Of a stretch of 55,143 bases of DNA, positions 49,607 through 55,143 are shown piece after piece. A model generated the notes under the pieces. It saw only the letters and a list, made by a program, of their open reading frames with translations. It was not told the DNA's origin and did no database searches. The DNA comes from Acetomicrobium hydrogeniformans (GTDB lineage Bacteria > Synergistota > Synergistia > Synergistales > JAFGMB01), in assembly GCA_016841745.1 (NCBI GenBank), contig JAENYO010000004.1:1-55143 (forward strand), in the 5' to 3' direction. Within the stretch, counting starts at the first letter, position 1; each line of letters starts with the position of its first letter. The translations under genes and the position numbers were made by a program.

Positions 49607-51346
49607 GTGAAAGAAAAAGCCGAAAAATACACACCCAAAATCGAAAATATAAAAGAAATAGGACCCGAAGTAGAGCCTCTTCTATATGGGACAGGCTGGT
49701 TATCTGAAGATATGGTGAAAATGCAGGTTTTGGTTGAAAGTACATACGGTGACAGTCATCCGGGAAGTCAGCATCTGAATGATCTTGCGTATGCTGTTTC
49801 TACGGGTGTTTACAGTTGCGGAGCCAAACCAGCATCCTTTTATGTCACAGACATCTGTGATGGAATTGCTACTGGCCATGATGGAATGAATTTTTCTCTT
49901 GTTTCCAGAGACATAATTTCAGCAATGGTTGAAATCCATGCCAGCGTATTTCCCTGGGATGCCCTTGTCCTTATTTCCAGTTGTGACAAGGCTATTCCTG
50001 CACATCTGATGACAATGGCCCGACTGGATATCCCAGCTATTTATGTTCCAGGAGGGTCCATGGATCCTGGCCCTGACCACCTATCTCCTGAAAAATGCTA
50101 TGAGTGCCTGGATCTGGTCCATAAGGGAATGATGCCCAGGGAAGAACAGAGATACTATCAGGTTAATGCCTGTCCCACCAGTGGAGCCTGCCAGTACATG
50201 GGAACCGCAACCACGATGCAGTGTCTTTCTGAAGCATTAGGGCTTTGCCTGCCAGGAAGCGCCTTGGTCCCGGCAAAATCAAATATGGCAAAAAGATATG
50301 CAAATGCATCAGGAAAACAGGTTTTAGAGCTGGTTAAAAGAAAAATTAGTCCCAGCAGGATATTGACTCCTGAGGCATTCGAAAATGCCATAATTGTTCA
50401 TTCTGCCATCGGCGGTTCAACCAATGCCCTGCTTCATCTTCCTGCCATTGCAGGACAATTGGGAATTAAGCTTGATCCCCATATCTTTAACTTAGTTAAT
50501 GAAAAAATACCAGTTTTAGCGGATATCAAAACTACCGGTAGGTGGCCATCTCAATTTTTATGGTATGCAGGAGGTATCCCTGCTGTAATGAAAGAGATCA
50601 AGAGCTTTCTTAACCTCGATTGTCTTACAGTTACAGGGAAAACCCTTGGAGAAAATCTTGAAGAACTTGAGAAAGAGAATTTTTTTGAAAGAAGACAATC
50701 CTATTTACATAATTTCGGAATGAAACCTGCAGATGTCATAAGACCCCTGGATGATCCGCTTTCCCCTGATGGTGGCTTACGAATACTGAAAGGCAATCTT
50801 GCCCCTGGTGGGGCTGTGATAAAACATTATGCCTGTGCTAAGGAAATGCTTATCCATGTTGGGCCTGCAAGGGTTTTCAACTCTGAGGAAAGTGCAGTAG
50901 AGGCTATTCTCCAGGATAGGATCAAACCTGGAGATGTGATAGTCATAAGGTATGAAGGTCCAAAAGGTGCAGGAATGCCTGAAATGTTGAGGACTACAGA
51001 GGCCATTTTTACAAATCCTGCCCTCGTAGCAACTACAGCCCTGGTCACAGACGGTAGATTTTCTGGTGCAACCAGGGGACCCGCAATCGGTCATGTCTCA
51101 CCCGAAGCCGCTGAGGGGGGACCCATTGCCCTGATAGAAGAGGGTGATCTGATCAAGATTGATGTCCTTGGAAAAACTCTCGATATTGTAGGCATTTCTC
51201 TCCAGGAGCGAACTGTTAAGGATGTTCATGAAGCTCTTGAAAAGAGAAAGAAAGAATGGTCTAACCCTCTAAAACCGAAAAAAGGAGTATTGAAGATATT
51301 TGAAAAAATGGCAGGTTCGCCAATGGATGGCGCTTCAATTTATTAG
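49607..51346 (+). CDS. IlvD/Edd-family dehydratase, sugar-acid type
   Basis: This 579-residue iron-sulfur dehydratase has the cysteine ligands of the cluster in DICDG (Cys84), SSCDK (Cys126) and ACPTSGAC (Cys189/195). Other family segments are IGGSTNALLHLPAIAGQLGI, RPLDDPLSPDGGLRILKGNL and VIRYEGPKGAGMPEMLRTTE followed by VTDGRFSGATRGP. It belongs to the dihydroxyacid/sugar-acid dehydratase group (aldonate dehydratases, phosphogluconate dehydratase, DHAD). The start is GTG at 49607 after AAAAGGGGAG. The catabolic context argues against valine biosynthesis. With the UxaA-like pair it gives the cluster two different dehydratases. Confidence 0.88.
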   Translation: MKEKAEKYTPKIENIKEIGPEVEPLLYGTGWLSEDMVKMQVLVESTYGDSHPGSQHLNDLAYAVSTGVYSCGAKPASFYVTDICDGIATGHDGMNFSLVSRDIISAMVEIHASVFPWDALVLISSCDKAIPAHLMTMARLDIPAIYVPGGSMDPGPDHLSPEKCYECLDLVHKGMMPREEQRYYQVNACPTSGACQYMGTATTMQCLSEALGLCLPGSALVPAKSNMAKRYANASGKQVLELVKRKISPSRILTPEAFENAIIVHSAIGGSTNALLHLPAIAGQLGIKLDPHIFNLVNEKIPVLADIKTTGRWPSQFLWYAGGIPAVMKEIKSFLNLDCLTVTGKTLGENLEELEKENFFERRQSYLHNFGMKPADVIRPLDDPLSPDGGLRILKGNLAPGGAVIKHYACAKEMLIHVGPARVFNSEESAVEAILQDRIKPGDVIVIRYEGPKGAGMPEMLRTTEAIFTNPALVATTALVTDGRFSGATRGPAIGHVSPEAAEGGPIALIEEGDLIKIDVLGKTLDIVGISLQERTVKDVHEALEKRKKEWSNPLKPKKGVLKIFEKMAGSPMDGASIY

Positions 51347-51453
51347 ATAAATGGAGAAAATGACGGACCGTTCTATTCCCGGTCCGGTATAATCTCTTTA
51401 TTAACAGGACCATCAATGGTCTTTTGCATCAGAGTTCTGGAGGTGAATGGCGT

Positions 51454-52251
51454 TTGAATATTATTATTCCGGTCAAACAGGTACCGGAGACCAGCAACGT
51501 AAAAATGGATGAAAAAACAGGAACCATGATAAGAGATGGTGTCGAAAGCATTATCAATCCCCTTGACCTTTATGCCATAGAAACGGGCATTCAGCTGAAG
51601 GAAAAATTCGGAGGCCTTGTAACTGTAATATCAATGGGCCCTCCTGCAGCCGAAAGAGCAGTCAAGGAAGCCATGGCCATGGGCTGTGACGGGGGAATTG
51701 TCCTTACAGGTAAAGAATTTGCCGGGTCAGATACGTGGGCTACCTCCTATGCCCTCTCGGAAGCTATCCGAAAGATAGGAACCTGGGACCTTATCCTTTG
51801 TGGAGAAAGGGCCACCGATGGAGACACAGGGCAGGTCGGACCGGGAATAGCATCCTTTCTTGACATCTCCCTCGCTACCTATGTGAGCTCTGTCGAAGAT
51901 ATCGATAACGGCCTCATGGTGGTAGAACGTCTTGTCGAAGGTGGCTATGAAAAACTCCAGATGGAACTTCCGGCCCTTCTTACAGTGGTAAAGGAGATAA
52001 GCTATCCCCGTCTGCCCACGCTCAGGGGAAAACAGAAGGCCAGAGTCACAGAAGTGCCCCGGTGGTCTGTCGATTCTGCAGGCATTGATAAAAACCGGAT
52101 CGGCCTGAACGGATCGCCCACCCGGGTGGTGAAGATCGAAACCCCAAAGGTTGCAAGGGGCGGAAAGATCTTTGCCGCAAAGGATGAAGAAAGCCTGGGC
52201 AGAGCCGTAGATGAACTTGTCGATTTCCTTGTAATGAAGGAACTGATCTAA
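51454..52251 (+). CDS. etfB: Electron transfer flavoprotein, beta subunit
   Basis: This 265-residue EtfB/FixA-type subunit starts at TTG 51454, eight nt after GGAGGTG. The frame is open from 51424 but without a site. It begins NIIIPVKQVPETSNVKMDE and contains INPLDLYAIETGIQLKEKFG (with VISMGPP) and the AMP/FAD-binding LCGERATDGDTGQVGPGIAS. Its C-terminal segment LPALLTVVKEISYPRLPTLR is characteristic. EtfA and a GlcD-like oxidase follow, the arrangement of confurcating lactate dehydrogenase (LctBCD) in Acetobacterium-type anaerobes. It would accept electrons from the GlcD-like subunit. Confidence 0.93.
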   Translation: MNIIIPVKQVPETSNVKMDEKTGTMIRDGVESIINPLDLYAIETGIQLKEKFGGLVTVISMGPPAAERAVKEAMAMGCDGGIVLTGKEFAGSDTWATSYALSEAIRKIGTWDLILCGERATDGDTGQVGPGIASFLDISLATYVSSVEDIDNGLMVVERLVEGGYEKLQMELPALLTVVKEISYPRLPTLRGKQKARVTEVPRWSVDSAGIDKNRIGLNGSPTRVVKIETPKVARGGKIFAAKDEESLGRAVDELVDFLVMKELI

Positions 52252-52275
52252 GTGTATCAAAAGGAGGATCTTTCA

Positions 52276-53277
52276 ATGCCCCACAGAGAAGTATGGACCC
52301 TTGCCGAAGCCGGAGAAGGAAAACTCCGCCAGGTATCCTTCGAGCTGCTTTCAAGAGGAAGAAAGCTGGCAGACAAGCTGGAAACACAGTTATGTTCAGT
52401 GCTCCTTACCGGCAGCATGTCAGATGAGGACCTGGAGCAGCTTATAAAAAGAGGCGCAGACAAGGTTTATGTAGTTGAATCCCCGGCCCTCGAGAACTTT
52501 ACAGTTGAAACACACAGCAATGTGCTGCTGGACCTCATAAAACAATACAAACCGGAGATATTTATCGCTGCAGCAACTACAACGGGAAGGACCCTTATGC
52601 CCCATGTCTCCATAAGGGCCAATACAGGCCTTACGGCAGACTGCACCGGCCTGGAGATCGAGGATGGCACCGGTAACCTCCTCCAGACCAGACCTGCCAT
52701 CGGAGGCAATATCCTTGCCACGATCAAGACCCCTGAACACCGTCCCCAGATGGCTACGGTCAGACCCCGTTCGACCAGGCCTGCACCTATTGATGAAAAC
52801 AATGCAGGCAGGATCATCAGGGTGGAATTCAAAAATAACCTGGAGGATAAACGGGTTCGGAGGATCGGTTTCCGAAAGAATGAAGATCAGGGTATAGATA
52901 TCCAGTCAGCCGACGTGGTCGTATCAGGCGGCAAGGGATTGAAGAAGAAAGAGAACTTCGCACTTATACGGGACCTCGCAGACAGACTTGAAGGAGTAGT
53001 CGGAGCCAGCAGGGATGCCGTTGACAGAGGATGGATAAGCTATCCCCATCAGGTTGGGTTAAGCGGTAAAACCGTTACGCCAAAGCTATACTTTGCAGTG
53101 GGTATATCGGGTGCCATCCAGCATCTGGCCGGAATGAAGACAGCGGATACCATCGTTGCCATAAATTCCGATCCTGAAGCACAGATCTTCAAAGTGGCCG
53201 ATTTTGGGATCGTGGGAGACCTTTTCGAAGTACTCCCATCCCTGAACGAAAAACTTGAGGAGGTGCGATCCAGATGA
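52276..53277 (+). CDS. etfA: Electron transfer flavoprotein, alpha subunit
   Basis: This 333-residue alpha subunit starts at ATG 52276 (AAAGGAGG at 52259-52266). The N-terminal domain ([20 protein letters not shown]) packs on EtfB. The C-terminal FAD-binding domain has [40 protein letters not shown], and [20 protein letters not shown]. The stop codon overlaps the following gene by 4 nt (ATGA). Compared with simple EtfA it has no ferredoxin insert, unlike some confurcating forms, so whether it bifurcates or merely passes electrons is open. Confidence 0.94.
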   Translation: MPHREVWTLAEAGEGKLRQVSFELLSRGRKLADKLETQLCSVLLTGSMSDEDLEQLIKRGADKVYVVESPALENFTVETHSNVLLDLIKQYKPEIFIAAATTTGRTLMPHVSIRANTGLTADCTGLEIEDGTGNLLQTRPAIGGNILATIKTPEHRPQMATVRPRSTRPAPIDENNAGRIIRVEFKNNLEDKRVRRIGFRKNEDQGIDIQSADVVVSGGKGLKKKENFALIRDLADRLEGVVGASRDAVDRGWISYPHQVGLSGKTVTPKLYFAVGISGAIQHLAGMKTADTIVAINSDPEAQIFKVADFGIVGDLFEVLPSLNEKLEEVRSR

Positions 53278-54698
53278 AATACAACCAGGTGACCCCTGCG
53301 ATAGTTTCACAGCTTTCTGACATAGTCGGGAAAAAATATATCATCACCGATGAAGAAAAAATGTCAACCTACTCCCATGACGAAACCCCTCCCCAATATG
53401 CCCACATGCCTGAAGCCGTAGTAATACCGAGAAAGGCAGAAGAGATCGCAGAAATTGTAAAGCTTGCCAATCGTGAACTAATACCCATAACTCCCCGGGG
53501 AGGGGGTACAGGCCTTTCCGGCGGATCCATACCCTCATTCGGAGGGATAGTTATATCCTTTGAAAGAATGAACAGCATACTGGAGATCGATTACAACAAT
53601 ATGCTCATAGTAGTGGAGCCAGGTGTCATTACAAGTGAGATCAATGTCTCCCTTGAGGGAAGTGGCTTATTTTATGCCGGTTACCCCATGAGCCTTCTAT
53701 CATGTTTCATCGGCGGAAACGTAGCCGAAGATGCAGGGGGCGGTAAAGCCATCAAGTACGGCGTCACCAGCCGATATGTCATAGGCCTCGAAATAGTGAC
53801 TCCAACAGGAGAGATAGTGCAGTTGGGTGGAAAGCTGGTAAAGGATGTTACCGGATACAATCTCAAGCAGCTCATAGTCGGCTCAGAGGGAACACTGGGG
53901 ATAGTAACAAAAATAATACTCAAGTTATCCCCCATGCCCAGGTACATGGTGGACCTTCTCGTACTCTTCAAAGACACCCGGTCTGCAATAAGATTAGTGC
54001 CCAAAATAATGATGGAATGCGGAATAACACCCACTTCCATAGAATACATGGATCAGCTTTCAGTAAAAACCACCTGTGACTATCTGAATGAAAGCCTTCC
54101 CTACCATAATGCCGGAGCCATGCTGCTTATAGAAGTTGACGGTAACAAGGAAGAGCATGTAGATGCCGATGCCGATCTCATCGGTGAACTCTGCTTCCAG
54201 AATGAAGCCATAGAGGTCTACGTTGCCGATAACAACACCACGCGAGAACGGATCTGGAGTGTCAGAAGGAATATTGATGAAGCCCTCAGAATACTGAGCC
54301 CCGTGCAGACAGATGAGGACACGGTAGTTCCCATTGCTGCCATAACTGAATTTGTCGAAGAAATAGAAAAGATAGCTGAAAAATATAATATCCTTATACC
54401 CAGTTTTGGACATGCAGGAGACGGAAATCTTCATCCAACCCTCTTAAAAAACCCCGATTCCACAATGGAAGAGTGGTTTGAAACAGAAGAAAAAGCATTG
54501 CGGGACATTTATGGCCTCTGCAAAAAGCTTGGAGGAAAAATAACAGGAGAGCATGGCATAGGATGCAAGCGGAAAAAATACCTGAACATAGTAACAAGCG
54601 AAGCAGAGGTTGAAATGATGAAAAAGATCAAGCAGGCCCTGGATCCCAACAACATCATGAACCCCGGCAAGATATTCGACATCACCTGCTCCAGCTGA
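53274..54698 (+). CDS. FAD-binding 2-hydroxyacid (lactate/glycolate) dehydrogenase, GlcD/LctD type
   Basis: This 474-residue flavoenzyme belongs to the VAO/PCMH family. The FAD domain has [20 protein letters not shown] and [20 protein letters not shown], with [20 protein letters not shown] next; the C-terminal domain ends with [27 protein letters not shown] and NPGKIF. It oxidises a 2-hydroxyacid such as D-lactate or glycolate and passes electrons to EtfAB encoded just upstream. It is the last gene of the cluster and has a strong terminator at 54725. With the LarA-like protein upstream the cluster may handle both enantiomers of a 2-hydroxyacid. Confidence 0.92.
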   Translation: MKYNQVTPAIVSQLSDIVGKKYIITDEEKMSTYSHDETPPQYAHMPEAVVIPRKAEEIAEIVKLANRELIPITPRGGGTGLSGGSIPSFGGIVISFERMNSILEIDYNNMLIVVEPGVITSEINVSLEGSGLFYAGYPMSLLSCFIGGNVAEDAGGGKAIKYGVTSRYVIGLEIVTPTGEIVQLGGKLVKDVTGYNLKQLIVGSEGTLGIVTKIILKLSPMPRYMVDLLVLFKDTRSAIRLVPKIMMECGITPTSIEYMDQLSVKTTCDYLNESLPYHNAGAMLLIEVDGNKEEHVDADADLIGELCFQNEAIEVYVADNNTTRERIWSVRRNIDEALRILSPVQTDEDTVVPIAAITEFVEEIEKIAEKYNILIPSFGHAGDGNLHPTLLKNPDSTMEEWFETEEKALRDIYGLCKKLGGKITGEHGIGCKRKKYLNIVTSEAEVEMMKKIKQALDPNNIMNPGKIFDITCSS

Positions 54699-54724
54699 CC
54701 CATAAACGTCAATCCTTAATTCTT

Positions 54725-54760
54725 AACCTGCTCCTCTTAAGGGAGCAGGTTCTTTTTTTC
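54725..54760 (+). terminator. Terminator at the end of the catabolic cluster
   Basis: AACCTGCTCC pairs with GGAGCAGGTT around TCTTAAG and is followed by CTTTTTTTC. Confidence 0.92.
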
Positions 54761-54761
54761 T

Positions 54762-55143
54762 CCTAGGGTGGCCTTCAGCGCACCATATCTAATCTTTTCC
54801 CATGGCACAAAGCTGTGCTTTCGTGCCTCCCCAAAACCTTTATCATAGGGTGTGCTTTAGCGCACCGATAGAGTGTCCGACGAAAATTCCATGTTACTCC
54901 TGAACAGTTATCCCTAGGGTTTATGCCTTCCTCTGCGTTCTCTGCGTCCTCTGCGGTTAACCGATTTTAGATTTTGGATTTTCGATTAGACCCATTAAGT
55001 TTCTCCGTGGTGAAAGGGTTTTAGCGGTTTAGTTTTACGGGTTTTCCTGGCACAAATCTCCGATTTCGTGACATATATCAACCTTGATCTTAGTAGGATA
55101 TGATCTGTACGGACGAATATGGGATTTTACCCCTGAACAGTTA
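54762..55143 (+). repeat. Composite intergenic repeat, block 8 (runs off the window)
   Basis: It holds CTAGGGTGGCCTTCAGCGCA, a variant hairpin TGGCACAAAGC-TGT-GCTTTCGTGCC (54803-54828) with compensatory changes, TAGGGTGTGCTTTAGCGCAC, and the CCTGAACAGTTATCCC end. CTCTGCGTTCTCTGCGTCCT, a second hairpin copy (55048-55073) and the GTACGGACGAATATGGGATT module follow. The order of modules matches blocks 4 and 7. Confidence 0.85.

Noticed and set aside
1-55143. tRNA or rRNA genes
   Set aside because: No segment with a tRNA cloverleaf, T-loop consensus or rRNA-like sequence was recognised in the gaps.

Overview
The window looks like chromosome of an anaerobic, Gram-negative-type bacterium, most likely a Synergistota member. 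The strongest pointer is an exported protein (6429-7202, minus) that ends in a Gly-Gly-Cys motif, a hydrophobic stretch and a basic tail, the pattern of the Synerg-CTERM sorting signal. TRAP transporters, rubrerythrin, peroxiredoxin, electron-confurcating EtfAB/GlcD and cobalamin salvage genes agree with that lifestyle. The genus cannot be told from the sequence. TTG start codons behind good Shine-Dalgarno sites are common.

Layout. 1-6.1 kb is an AT-rich catabolic island: an IS256-type transposase relic, a D-tartrate dehydratase, and two aconitase-family (LeuC/LeuD-like) hydro-lyase pairs with a decayed TRAP permease gene (dctM) between them. 6.1-11.2 kb holds an IS3-type relic, the Synerg-CTERM protein, a rubrerythrin-VIT1 membrane protein, two paralogous exported proteins of unknown family and a candidate small RNA. 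Two of these exported-protein genes are interrupted by in-frame UGA. 11.8-17.2 kb is a cyclic-di-GMP (GEMM-I) riboswitch followed by five exported proteins that resemble a divergent chaperone-usher surface appendage system. 17.4-24.3 kb has housekeeping and redox genes: nitroreductase, cobC, cobO, peroxiredoxin, cobS, ferritin-like and ferredoxin-like exported proteins, a DtxR-type regulator with a palindromic operator, and a PanE-type reductase.

24.3-41.3 kb carries a class V aminotransferase, a CpxA/CpxR-like two-component system and a long Spy/CpxP-like protein with five LTxxQ-type motifs. It also has a 6S-like structured RNA, an aminotransferase, a phosphoesterase, a C25-like peptidase and polysaccharide genes (manC-type, ugd, UDP-glucuronate epimerase, GT8). 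The intergenic gaps here are filled by a composite dispersed repeat (eight blocks, counting one at the right end of the window). Its core is a 26-nt hairpin present in nine copies with compensatory changes.

41.5-54.7 kb is a second catabolic cluster: a GntR regulator, a TIM-barrel-like protein, a TRAP transporter (DctPQM), a LarA-like racemase, a split UxaA-type lyase, an IlvD/Edd-type dehydratase, and EtfB-EtfA-GlcD. The genes suggest import of a hydroxy or sugar acid, epimerisation at C2, dehydration, and oxidation of a lactate-like 2-hydroxyacid with confurcation to NAD. The actual substrate is not evident.

The best candidates for undescribed biology are the c-di-GMP-controlled appendage operon, the UGA-interrupted exported genes with intact homologous continuation, the composite repeat, and the LarA/UxaA/IlvD/Etf cluster. 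All statements come from reading the sequence and knowledge of the families; no database search was run.
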